Shown in pieces: positions 1-10,599 of a stretch of 64,000 nt of DNA. The stretch comes from Phyto melanocephala. Its lineage: Eukaryota; Arthropoda; Insecta; Diptera; Rhinophoridae. The DNA lies in assembly GCA_941918925.1 (NCBI GenBank), contig OW799234.1:61422968-61486967 (forward strand). The letters are read 5' to 3'. The notes beneath the pieces were generated by a model. That model was not told the origin of the DNA. It saw only the letters and a program-made list of their open reading frames with translations, and ran no database searches. Both the position numbers and the translations under genes were made by a program. Position 1 is the first letter of the stretch; each line of letters starts with the position of its first letter.

Positions 1-330
1 TTCCAGTGGCTATTCAGAAATTATTTGTTATAGAAATTAAGCAAATTATTTCTTAGGAATGATTAACTATAAACACGATTGCCTCTGTTTCCTTCCATAT
101 TGAAATTACAAGCTTTACGTTCTTATCTCTGGGTCAATTATTTTACAGACAAGTCTGTTACTAGTTATAAATATTATATGCCTCCAGAGAAATCGTTAAT
201 TTTAGACAAATCGACGAATCTATAGGCTAAGTTATTGTTTGGTAAAATATATGTCTCTCAAAATATATTAAGTTTCTCGTAGGCTTCGCTACGATGTGAT
301 TAATATATTAATCTACTTGTCTTTATTGAG
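1..330. other. AT-rich sequence without recognised features
   Basis: No open frame, transposon end or RNA gene could be recognised on either strand. Confidence 0.5.
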
Positions 331-374
331 GGGTACTTTCAGATTCGGCACGAATATAACATTCTTACTTGTTA
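331..374 (+). mobile_element. DINE-1-like 3' end remnant
   Basis: A short stretch reads GATTCGGCACGAATATAAC followed by ATTCTTACTTGTTA. It resembles the hairpin plus CTCTTACTTGTTT terminus of the longer DINE-1-like elements in this window. No 5' half is recognisable upstream, so only the tail survives. Confidence 0.5.
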
Positions 375-2270
375 TTATTGTTCTATTTTCTTAGCCACTG
401 TGCTTGCAAACAATATAATTTTATTATTCAGTGAAAATGATGAAGACATTCCCCCATGAATTGTTATACTTATGTCCTCTGGTGTTCTTCATTTCATAAT
501 AAATTTGAACTTATTGTTTCGTGAAGAAAGGTTTTTGATTGTATTTTTGATAATAGTAATAGCAGTTCAACTAGTCTTGCAATGGTTGCTGCGGTTGGTT
601 GGCTAGAGTTCATGTGATATTTGAAACTGTGAACCCAAAAATATCAGTGTCATAGTTACAGTTACAGTAATTTGTCATAATTATTTCAATAAAAAGTTTT
701 CTCTGCGATAGCATACATATTGAAATAGAAAAGGAAAATATGTTTGAATTTGAAGAAAACGCACAGAATTTGACGGATGGGGTCATCAATTTGGTTATAC
801 GATATCAGAAAGTACATGTAAATGTGGATGGTTATTTTCACAAAAATATTAATATAAAACGTATATATTTATTTTATTTTTATTGTTCCTTTGAAGTGAT
901 AAGTTGTATGTATATGTAACTATCCATGCTACTGTCACATTCAATATGCCATAAAATTTACTTTACAACGGAAGTGTTAATTGAGCATAATAACATCAAG
1001 GAAAATAATTTGGAAAAAAAGAAAGACAAAATGAAACGATATATTGACACAATGTTGACACAAGTAACTACATTTATATACTTTAAGAAAAAAAAATTCG
1101 AATGAAATGTAAAAATTTTTTAAAAAGAAATCAAAAGCTTACTTTATTTAAACAGACAACAAGTTCATTTGAAAACTATTAAAAACGACACGCATGATCT
1201 TGTTGAGCCATAACTTTAGCTGAAATTGTCTCTGTTAAGTTAAGAACTCCATTTCAACATTTGAACCTGCTGTTTAGTATTGTACTCAAGATTAAAATTT
1301 CGTTATTAGTTGCCATCAGCATGAATAAAAAAGTGTTAGTGAAGGTAATGGTAGTAGCGGTGGTGGTGGTGGTGGTATTAACAAGAATATAAACAACTTT
1401 GATATTGCTGTGATGTACAAGTTAAATCCCAAAATCACAACACTCAACCATAAATCCCATTCATCAGCAATTAGAAAATGTGATAACGTAACAATGACAA
1501 ATACAAACTACAAACAATGTATCTAAATATCTGTATATAGATACATAAACGTACACACACACACACACAAATGTATAGAATTTTATTCATTTAGAACACA
1601 TGCATTAAATGCTAGAGGCTTGTGACAAGTCATGTTGGTGATAAATTTAACCTGCGATTAAAAACACTTGCAGATACTGCTCTTCTAGTTCAATGTAATT
1701 TTTTTTCTTACGTCCTTTTGATGATATGTGAGATATTTGCCTGCTGCCTTCTTTAGTACAGGAGATGTGGTAGAGTATGGAAAATACATAGAAGACAATA
1801 TAAGTTTTACCAAATTTTTGTTGTTGTAAATTTGAAGATATTTGTTTGTGTTTTTATACATATATATTTTAGAGGATAATTTTAGGGCATAAAACATATG
1901 CTACCGTATTTATTTCTTTACTCCTTAAAAAGATTTTATATAAGGACGAAACTTTAAAGGATTATTGTGAATATTTCTCTATTAGACAATAGAAAATAGT
2001 ACAGTCTTTCTATTTCCTCTATTTTTCCTGTTAAAAACTCGAGAAATTCCCGAATATGAGAAAATAAGTATGCGAAAAAATACAATGACTTAAATTTGCC
2101 TTTATGTTTGTCTTAAGATAAAAGCATCTGAATACAGAATTATACTTAAAATCTCATTATAAAAAAGGCTGTTTTTTAAAATTATATTTTATTACTTGCT
2201 AAAGACTCATTGTGCGACCTAAGTGTATTATATATATTTTTATAAACATATAAATATATATTTATTTACA
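375..2270. other. Non-coding AT-rich stretch with microsatellites
   Basis: Nothing gene-like is seen. It holds a short GGT repeat near 1353-1376 and an AC repeat near 1553-1569. Open frames here are short and low complexity. Confidence 0.5.
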
Positions 2271-2274
2271 TGGA

Positions 2275-2405
2275 ATGGGAATATCGAAGCAGACCTCTTC
2301 CATAAATGGGACCTTATCGACCCCTTTCGTTACTCATAGATTACAAGGTTACGCCGACCTCACTGAGTCCGGTGCCATTCCAGGCGTTTGCTCTAGACTT
2401 TTTCT
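2275..2405 (-). mobile_element. LINE-like 3' tail fragment
   Basis: This segment (ATATCGAAGCAGACCTCTTC, then CATAAATGGGACC and ACAAGGTTACGCCGACCTCA) is similar to 29615-29710. There it lies downstream, on the minus strand, of a cysteine-containing LINE-type coding remnant. A short reverse copy occurs near 63058-63106. I infer a 5'-truncated non-LTR retrotransposon copy; the clade is not determined. Confidence 0.5.
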
Positions 2406-2512
2406 ACTTCACATTGCAAATTGATGACTAAATATCTACAGTCCACATCACCGAAACCTTAGTGTAATAATACAGCTTCAATGTGTCGATTACAATTTTT
2501 TAAAACTTAGGA

Positions 2513-2740
2513 AAATTCACGTCACGTTAACTCTTTAGGCCAGCTGTTAGTAAGCTGTGAACGAAGTTTAAGACCAAAATGTCAAAATTTGTGTTTTCAT
2601 GTATGTTCATTAAATTGCCGGAAAATAAAAATAAAAGTTTTAAAAGTTAAAAAAATTTAATTTCTATGGATAAAATCGGATTGAATTTAAAATAAATATA
2701 TGTACATATGTACATTTGTGTAAATTGTACAAAAACTAAA
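2513..2740. repeat. Dispersed repeat, copy 1 of a direct pair
   Basis: Starts near AATTCACGTCACGTTAACTC and holds CCAGCTGTTAGTAAGCTGTG and TTGCCGGAAAAT. A clearly related copy lies at about 2927-3142, offset by roughly 414 bases. No coding capacity is seen. Family unknown. Confidence 0.6.
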
Positions 2741-2926
2741 AAAAAATATTTGAAAAAGTTTTTATTAAAATTTTAAAATAAGTGGAAAGGAATGGAGTGA
2801 AAATTGTGAAGCGAACCCATAAAAAGGAAGCTTTTTATAAAAAAAAAAACAAAAAAAAAACATTAAAATTCTTTAATTTTAATGTGCCTTGCACAATTTG
2901 CTTTTAAATAAAAATATCAAAGCGAA

Positions 2927-3142
2927 TTCACATCAGGTGAACTCTTTAGCCCAGCTGTTTATCAGCTGTAAACGAAGTTTTAGACCACAATGTCAACATT
3001 TTTGTTATGGTTTGTGTATACCTATTCATTTGCCGGAAAATTTTTAAAAAAATTTAAAAAGTAGAAAAATTTCATTTCTTTGGATAAAATCAGATTGAAT
3101 TAAAAATAATTATATGTATGTACACTTGTGTACAACGTAAAA
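2927..3142. repeat. Dispersed repeat, copy 2 of a direct pair
   Basis: Diverged direct copy of 2513-2740, with the same order of motifs (GAATTCACATCAGGTGAACTC, CCAGCTGTTTATCAGCTGTA, TTTGCCGGAAAATT). The beginning reads like the reverse complement of 6320-6345, so it may be one end of an inverted-repeat element that the module array at 3290-6135 entered. Confidence 0.5.
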
Positions 3143-3289
3143 TATTTGTGTTTTAGTTAAGAAACAAACAAGTTGTAAAAGTTTTCGTGAAAAAATGCCT
3201 TCCTGCGCGATGTGTAAAAAAATATTTTATGGGTAGTGGAGTTTTTTTTCGCGCACTTAATGATAAGCAAAATATATGTATATTAATTT

Positions 3290-3550
3290 AGCAAAGAGCC
3301 AAAAATTATAACTGATAGCTCAATATGTGTGAAAAGTTTCAGAAGAATGGGGAAATTCAATTAGCTGAAAATGATAACTTTTTTTATGGGCTAACTAATT
3401 TTTTATGGGCGTAGTCCCGCCCACTTTTTTCCACTAATAAACACTGCCTGGAATTCGTACAACAACTTGCCAGAGTTTGAGTCCGATCGGTTTTACAGTT
3501 TCGGAGCCTATAGCTAACACACACACACAGAGTTTCACTTTTATATATAT
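3290..3550 (+). repeat. Module-repeat element, 5'-truncated unit 0 of a tandem array
   Basis: Contains the family's repeated module motifs (TCAATATGTGTG, AAGTTTCAGAA, GGGCGTAGTCCCGCCCAC). It ends with the family's 3' end: AAACACTGCCTGG, GTCCGATCGG, a CA repeat, and GAGTTTCACTTTTATATATA. It abuts the next unit directly. Function and class are unknown. Confidence 0.7.
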
Positions 3551-4210
3551 ACTAGAAAAGCCCGGCGCGTGTTGCTACGCCGCTTAATGTATAAAAATGC
3601 ATTCTGATTTTTAATTGAATATCAAGTGCAAAAAGCTAAAAATTATTACTGCCCACTTTTCTAATGACGAAGTTGTATAGTCATAACAACTCAATATGTG
3701 TGCCAAGTTTCACGAAAATCGGTCTAGAGCAAGTACCTCAAAATTATAACTTTTTGTTTGATGGGCGTGGCACTGCTCACTTTTCTAATCACGAAATTAT
3801 TTAGTCATGAGAGCTCAATATGTGTGCAAAGTTTCAGGAAAATCGGTGCAGTGCAAGTACCTCAAAATTATAATTTTTTTTATTGGGCGTGGCCCTGCCC
3901 ACTTTTTAAATCACTCAATAACTCAAAATTAAAACTTTTTTTATGGGCGTGGCCCCGCCCACTTTTCTAATCACGAAATTATTTAGTCATGAGAGCTCGA
4001 TATGTGTTCAAAGTTTCAGAAAAATCGGTCAAGTGCAAGTAGCTAAAATTGATAAATAATTTTTTATAGGCGTGGCCCGCTCACTTTTTTTCACCCATAA
4101 ACACTGCCTGGAATTCGTACAACAACTTGCCAGAGTTTGAGTCCGATCGGTTTTACAGTTTCGGAGCCTATAGCTAACACACACACACAGAGTTTCACTT
4201 TTATATATAT
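3551..4210 (+). repeat. Module-repeat element, tandem unit 1
   Basis: Begins ACTAGAAAAGCCCGGCGCGT and ends in GAGTTTCACTTTTATATATATA. The interior is a run of ~120 bp modules, each with a GGGCG...CGCCC hairpin, a TCACGAAATT motif, a CTCAATATGTGTGCAAAG motif and an AAAATCGGTC motif. The next unit starts exactly 660 bases later and is nearly identical over long stretches, which points to a recent duplication. No real coding sequence. Confidence 0.8.
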
Positions 4211-5371
4211 ACTAGAAAAGCACGGCGCGCGTTGCTACGCCGCTTAATGTATAAAAATGCATTCTGATTTTTAATTGAATATCAAGTGCAAAAAGCTAAA
4301 AATTATTACTGCCCACTTTTCTAATCACGAAGTTGTATAGTCATAACAACTCAATATGTGTGCAAAGTTTCACGAAAATCGGTCTAGAGCAAGTACCTCA
4401 AAATTATAACTTTTTTTTTGATGGGCGTGGCACTGCTCACTTTTCTAATCACGAAATTATTTAGTCACGAGAGCTCAATATATGTTAAAAGTTTCAGACA
4501 AATCGATCTAGTGCAAGGAGCTAAAAACTATCACTTATTTCTTATGAGCGTGGCACTGCCCACTTTTCTAATCACAAAATTATTTAGTCATGAGAGCTCA
4601 ATATGTGTGCAAAGTTTCAGGAAAATCGGTGCAGTGCAAGTACCTCAAAATTATAATTTTTTTATTGGGCGTGGCCCTGCCCACTTTTTAAATCACTCAA
4701 TAACTCAAAATTAAAACTTTTTTTATGAGCGTAGCACTGCCCACTTTTCTAATCACGAAATTATTTAGTCATGAGAGCTCGATATGTGTGCAAAGTTTCA
4801 GAAAAATCGGTCATGGGCAAGTAGCTTAAAATGATAACTAATTTTTTATAATAACTCATTTTTTATGGCCCTGCCGACTTTTCTAATCACGAAATTGTAT
4901 AATAATGAGACTTGAATATGTGTGTGAAAAGTTTTAGAAAATCGGTGAAGTTTAAGTAGCTGAAAATTAAAACTTTTTTATGGGCGTGGTCCTGACCACT
5001 TTTCTAATCACGAAATTATAAAGTCATGACGGCTCAATATGTGTGCAAAGTTTTAGAAAAATCAGTGCGGTGCAAGTACCTCAAAATTAAAACCTTTTTA
5101 TAGGCGTGGCCCCGCCCACCTTTCTAATCACGAAATTATTTAGTCATGACAGCTCGATATGTGTGCAAAGTTTCAGAAAAATCGGTCAAGTGCAAGTAGC
5201 TAAAACTGATAACTAATTTTTATGGGCGTGGCCCCGCCCACTTTTTTCCACCCATAAACACTCCCTGGTATGTGTACAACAACTTGCCAAAGTTTGAGTC
5301 CGATCGGTTCTACAGTTTCGGAGTCTATAGCTAACACACACACACACACAGAGTTTCACTTTTATATATAT
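4211..5371 (+). repeat. Module-repeat element, tandem unit 2
   Basis: Same head (ACTAGAAAAGCACGGCGCGC) and tail as unit 1 but longer, because it carries extra ~120 bp modules. Open frames across it are by-products of a module length divisible by three. Confidence 0.8.
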
Positions 5372-6073
5372 ACTAGCCAAACCCGGCGCGCGTTGCTACG
5401 CCCCTTAATGAATCGAAATGCATTCTGAATTTTAATTGAATATCAAGTGCAAAAACCTAAAAATTATAATTTTTTTATGGGCGTGGCATTTCCCAGTTTT
5501 CTAGTCACGAAATTGTAAAGTCATAATAGCTCAATATGTGTGCAAAGTTTCAGAATAATCGGTCCAGTGCAAGTACCTCAAAATGATACCTTGTTTTTAT
5601 GGGCGTGCTACTGCCCACTTTTCTAATCTTGAAATTATTTAGTCATGACAGCTCAGTATGTTTGCAAAGTTTCAGAAAATTCGGTCCATTGCAAGTAGCT
5701 AAAACTGATAACTAATTTTTTATGGGCGTGGCCCCGCCCACTTTTTCAATCACGAAATTATAAAGCCATGACAGCTCAATATGTGTGCAAAGTTTCACAA
5801 AAATCGGGCCAGTGCAAGTACCTCAAAATTAAAACTATTTTAGGGGCGTGGCCCCGCCCACTTTTCTTATCACGAAATTATTTAGTCATGACAGCTCGAT
5901 ATGTGTGCAAAGTTTCAGAAAAATCGGTCAAGTGCAAGTAGCTTAAACTGATAACTAATTTTTTATGGGCGTGGCTCCGCCCACTTTTTTCACCCATAAA
6001 CACTCCCTGGTATGTGTACAACAACTTACCAAAGTTTGAGCCCGATCGGTTTTACAGTTTCGGAGTCTATAGC

Positions 6074-6108
<35 letters not shown>

Positions 6109-6135
6109 TTCACTTTTATATATATAGATAGATAT
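5372..6135 (+). repeat. Module-repeat element, tandem unit 3
   Basis: Begins ACTAGCCAAACCCGGCGCGC, carries modules with spacings of 120 and about 124 bases between GGGCGTGG motifs (near 5723, 5843 and 5967), and ends with a long CA repeat (about 6077-6104) and GAGTTTCACTTTTATATATA. The downstream stretch 6160-6220 resembles 2858-2918, so the array probably sits inside an older repeat. Confidence 0.8.
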
Positions 6136-6159
6136 AGATATATATATATTTTCACAAAA

Positions 6160-6944
6160 CACAATATTAAAAATCTTTTATTTTAGTGTGACTTGCATTA
6201 TTTGCTTTTAAATAAATATATAGACAAACGTGTGTTTGTTTGTGTTTAGTCAGAAAATTTTTGAAAATTTAGTTCAAATATACAAAAACAAAATACATGT
6301 GGTTTAGTGTTTTTGTAGAGAAGAGATCACCTGATTGAATTCGCCTTATTTAAAACTCTCACACTCATGTGACAGGGACATAATTTCCCCTGTCACTTTT
6401 TAAAAAAGGTTCTTTGATTAAATTAATTAAATTATTTTCTAATCTAACTTTATACAGCTGACATGTGGGCCCTTGGAAGTAGCAACCGAATTAATATATT
6501 GGAATTAATGTAGTCGTTTCTAAGTGATCGAATTATGATTATTATGAACAAAATATCACTAATATTTAATAAGGAAGATATTGTGCAGTATATTTATCTT
6601 TATTAGTTTCTTAATCAGTTTTGCTTAACACTTAATAAAAAATTAAAACAAACATCTGCAGAAAACTGTTGTAACAGTTTAGAGCACAATTCTTAGTGAA
6701 GAATTTTACACGCTGGCAACAGCCAGATCAAATTTGATTACAAAACTTTTTACGTTAAATTTTAGAGAGTTTGTGTGCCAAAGTTAGATACTTTAAATAT
6801 GTATTTTTCGTATTGCTACATTTTTCATAAGCATTTATGATTTTATCTCTTCGGGTTTCATTTTAAACTAATGCAACACATTTTAAATTTTAAAAATATT
6901 AAAGAAATTATAGAAAAAACTACCAGCAATGAAATAAATATTTT
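6160..6944. other. Repeat flank and unassigned AT-rich sequence
   Basis: 6160-6220 is similar to 2858-2918. About 6320-6345 (GATCACCTGATTGAATTCGC) is close to the reverse complement of 2923-2945. The remainder shows no gene. Confidence 0.4.
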
Positions 6945-7089
6945 AACAAGTAAGAGCACTATGTTCGGCCGTGCCGAATCTTTTATACCCACCACCAATT
7001 TTGTGTAAATTTAAAGCACAGTATTTATTATTTTGTTAATCGCTATAGAATAATCTCTTTATAATAAAATATGTATCACTTACTTTGTA

Positions 7090-7656
7090 GAGGGTAGTTA
7101 AATTTGAAGGGCCCATGTTTAAGGTGAACCACATCTAAACTTCAACTTTTTTCTTGTATTTCATTTGACATTTCTCAATCTCTAACTAACTCAATTTGAA
7201 CCGTGGGAACATACGCAATCGAGCAACGCTTTTAAATATTAAAGATTTTTATAAAAATGGGCGTTCAAATCAAAATGCATTTCGTGCACTTCGTGATTAT
7301 TTTGGTCAACATAATCGTTCGAATTCGTCCACAATCGTGAGAATTATAAAAAATATTTAAATGTCTGCAAAGCAGGTCTGTATGAAATGTGAAAACATCT
7401 GTGAATGCCATCTTAGTTCGTTGAATGGGAAACATTGCTGTTTTTCACGATAACGTGGCAAAAGAGCAAGCAACCTCGACTCATCATCGTGCCCAACACT
7501 TGAGCATCAACAGTGTCATTGAAAATAAGGACTATCGGATCGAAGTGTGCCGCCTAAGTTGTAGGGCCAAATATTATCATTATAAAAATAAATGATAATA
7601 ATTTCATAATAATTTTATTCAAAATCAACATAGTCCCTTAAAATTAAACCACCCAT
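7090..7656 (+). mobile_element. IS630/Tc1/mariner-type internally deleted element inside copy A
   Basis: Bounded by inverted ends (GAGGGTAGTTAAATTTGAAG at the left, CTTAAAATTAAACCACCC at the right) with flanking TA. Broken reading frames give FYKNGRSNQNAFRALRDYFG near 7240-7310, the N-terminal DNA-binding region of this transposase family. Later frames resemble VAKEQATSTHHRAQ (second helix-turn-helix region) and then VIENKDYRIEVC, the family's C-terminal end. The whole catalytic domain is missing. Frameshifts and stops make it non-coding. Confidence 0.7.
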
Positions 7657-7847
7657 TATAACTTCGGTATGCTAGTAAAATGTTTTCGTAAATTTAGTCT
7701 TTCAATAAAAGTGGCCGTTAAAATACGCGTGTCAATAAAGTTTCTGCTAATAAACATAACTTAGATATTTCAATATAGTCCCTTATTATTCCAAAATCTT
7801 TATTCATAGAGAATTTACATGAATTTAAGAGGAAGAAGGTGAATTTA

Positions 7848-8260
7848 AGGTTAAATTTTAAGGGCCACAGGGTGATTTAAAATAAACATTCTCAGCATTT
7901 TTCTTAAACGGGAAATTTATTAGTAAGATTTTGATTTTTAAACTTCTATAACATTTTGCTTTTAAAAGATTTTCAAACGAAATAAGTTTTGTATAATTTT
8001 AAAATTTGTTAGCCATTAGTACATGAAAATAAATTGTTTCTAATGTTTAGAGATAATTTATTTTTACTTATGTCAAAATTTTCCTAAATTCCCATTTTTA
8101 ATAGAGCATAACTTCAGGAGAACATAAGCATAAGTTGTTAGCATGCCATCTAGTAGTTGCTAGTAGAGTCATCTATCTTATCATCTTTATCTTATATTTA
8201 GCTACAGTACAATAAATGGCGCAGTGTAACATGAATAAATGCTAATATATATGACTAATA
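7848..8260. mobile_element. Segment nested in DINE-1-like copy A, shared with copy D
   Basis: Starts near GGTTAAATTTTAAGGGCCAC, which resembles the mariner-type terminal repeat, and runs through AATTGTTTCTAATGTTTAGA to about GAATAAATGCTAATATATAT. The same segment is at about 46020-46435 in copy D, and part of it is at about 55390-55665 in inverted orientation relative to its neighbours. No coding sequence. Confidence 0.5.
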
Positions 8261-9830
8261 TATTTTTATAAAAATTTAAGGAAAAAAGTGTGCGTGGCAC
8301 ATCTATTTTCCGTTATAACGAAGACTTTGACCAAAAAGCCATGTTTGCAAAATTTCAGAATCGTACATATAGTTTTGGCAGTTTTATTACGTTTTAAATT
8401 TGAAATATACACTGTGCGGTATAAATTTTCGTACATTTTTATCTATAACTCTTTTCCTAATTCATAGATTTAAGCGATTTTCAGGGAAAAATATTCTTTT
8501 GACTCGATAAATATATATTCGAAGTTTCATGACTACGTTTATGCGTCTGGACACAATTCAAAAGTGAAAGTGGACGTTATGGTAGGCGTGTCAAAGTTAT
8601 TTTTGCTAATGAGTACAACTTAGGTGTTTCAATATAGTCCTTTATTATTCCAAAATCTCTATTAATAGAGAAATTATATGAATTTTAGGTAAAACGTTAT
8701 ATGGGAGGTGGGCGTAAAAGTGGGCGTAGCACATTAATTTTTTGGCATAGTAATGAAATTGCCTAGGGGAATAGACGTAGCAAAATTTATCATCATACCT
8801 CTAATTTTAGCGGTTTTATGAGCTTTTAAATTTCATTAACGGTAGATAACGTGAAAAGTGGGCGTTATAGTAGGCGTGTCAAAGTTATTTTTGCGAATGA
8901 GTACAACTGAGGTGTTTCAATATAACCCTTTATTATTCCAAAATCTTTATTAATAGAGAAATAATATGAATTTTAGTTAAAACGTTAAATGGGAGGTGGG
9001 CGTAAAAGTAGGCGTGGTACATTGATTTGCCGTTGCAAGAAAGCGTGTCACCAAAAAACACAGTGTGCAGAATTTCAGAGTCGTACATCCAATTTTGTTG
9101 CTTTTATGACGTTTTTGTTTTTAAATATATCGAAAAATACACTGTGCGGTATAAATTTTCGTACATTTTGATCGATAACTCCTCTCTTATGGCATAGATT
9201 TAGACAATTTTCGGTGAAAAATATTGTCCTTACCCAGGAAATATATATTCGAAGTTTCATGAGTCTACGTTAAGGCGTTTGGACACAATTCTATTTTATT
9301 CGATGTTCGAAGGACACGGTTTTTTCGACCTACTCTTGCTTTTCGAGCTATAACTCTCTTCCTAATATTCCGATTTAACCCATTTTCAATACCAAACAAA
9401 CCTTGTCTATAAGAAAGATTCTGGCAAAATTTGAGCCTCCTAGCTTTTTCGGTGCGACCTCTATCGTGCTTTCAACAGACGGACAGACAGACGGACATAG
9501 CTAGATCGTCATAAAATCAAACCCCGATTCAGAATATATATACTTTATGGGGTCTAAAATGGATATTTCGATGTGTTACAAACGGAATGACAAAATGAAT
9601 ATACCCCCACCATTTTTTTGGTGGCGGGTATTAAAAGAAAAGTATTAAGCTAAAGGACCGTATATGTTTTAAATTAACTCTTTTGAATTAAGCAGTCAAA
9701 TGTTGTAAAACTTAAACAGTTTCGGTCTTACTAAAATCAAATCAAAGCCTATTAAGGAGAGATCGACATGATGGGGTTTCACGTGCTGCCCATTTTCAGC
9801 AGATATTTATTCTAGAATTTTCGTTAAATA

Positions 9831-10592
9831 CAGTGCTGTCTGGGTAGAGTGAACTAATTTTTGCAGAGCGATTTCAATATACCCAGGTTGTTCACTAAAT
9901 CAAGGTCGATTTTTTTTTGTAAAAACTAATTTATTTATTTTGAATGCATTTATAAGTTGTAAATTTTATTTATTTCCATGTTATACTAAAGTTTAAATGT
10001 ATGATTGAAAAAAATTCTTAGTATGTAGGTGTTTGTATTTTTGGTTTGTTTACCAATATTTGCACTGCTTAGTCGCAAAGGCAATGTAGATCTTGTATAT
10101 TCGCGAAATTTGTAGTATTGGCCTCAGCCCATTCGATACCCTTATCAAAAACCTTAATGACTTCAGCAGATGATATCGGACTTATGTTTGCCGGTGTTTC
10201 GCCATTGTCTTCATCATCTGGTATTTCAAATGTGCCGACGACGTCTTGCCCAGAATTTGGCTCTCTGTTCTCTATTGACCTATTGACGCGACCTTAATAA
10301 AACATGCGCGGAGACTTAAATAAATTAACACTTCATAGAATGCGTATTTGTAACTTGTCAACTTACTCTAAAATAATCGTTACTTTACCGTTATTTTATA
10401 TTCTCTTTAATTTTTTTACTCTTTTTCATTGTTTTTCTCCTTCGCCAAACCTAAAAACTCACTATAAAGTATGTTCACTCTATACAGTGTCATGAGTGAG
10501 CACTCTACAGAGTAGTCAATGTAAACATTCTGGTGTTCACTCTAGCGAGGTATTCATAGCATCGGGGGTTCGCTCTACACCAGACAGCACTG
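9831..10592 (-). mobile_element. Tigger/pogo-like DNA transposon, internally deleted
   Basis: A 762 bp element with matching terminal repeats: CAGTGCTGTCTGGGTAGAGT at 9831, and at the right end the complement of CAGTGCTGTCTGGTGTAGAG ending at 10592. TA lies on both sides (9829-9830 and 10593-10594). CAGT ends and a TA target are typical of pogo/Tigger elements. It encloses only the C-terminal piece of a transposase on the minus strand, so the N-terminal domains and DDE core are deleted. Confidence 0.8.
10069..10290 (-). pseudogene. Tigger/jerky-type transposase, C-terminal remnant
   Basis: About 74 residues are open on the minus strand up to a TAA at 10069-10071. The frame has an acidic stretch (EIPDDEDNGE) followed by PISSAEVIKVFDKGIEWAEA and a final LCD. 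The layout, an acidic linker, a SAE-type helix and then a short C-terminal helix, is what I know from the tail of Tigger/jerky DDE transposases. An in-frame TAA precedes it. There is no catalytic domain, so it cannot act as a transposase. The family call rests on this tail plus the CAGT/TA ends of the enclosing element. Confidence 0.6.
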
Positions 10593-10599
10593 TAGACAC

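Larger units (their letters stand above)
6945..9634 (-). mobile_element. DINE-1-like (Helentron-associated) element, copy A, long form
   Basis: A non-autonomous, probably rolling-circle type element on the minus strand. Its 3' end (AACAAGTAAGAGCACTATGT plus a TTCGGCCGTGCCGAA hairpin) is at 6945 and its 5' end (GGTGGCGGGTAT) near 9634. Near the 5' end it has the core TATATACTTTATGGGGTC at about 9536-9553 and the short tetranucleotide tract ACAGACGGACAGACAGACGG at about 9475-9494. The body is a series of modules with GTGGGCGTAAAAGT and GGTATAAATTTTCGTAC. A mariner-type derivative is nested at 7090-7656 and a further segment at about 7848-8260. No transposase of its own. Confidence 0.8.

Noticed and set aside
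3551..6135. CRISPR-like or satellite array
   Set aside because: The modules are ~120 bp with no unique spacers, and they lie between fixed head and tail sequences of a dispersed eukaryotic element.
9075..9260. Frames with YISWVRTIFFTENCLNLCHK, also near 49183-49422 and 56159-56359
   Set aside because: The same peptide appears in several DINE-1-like copies only because the DNA is repeated. There is no start context or consistent length.
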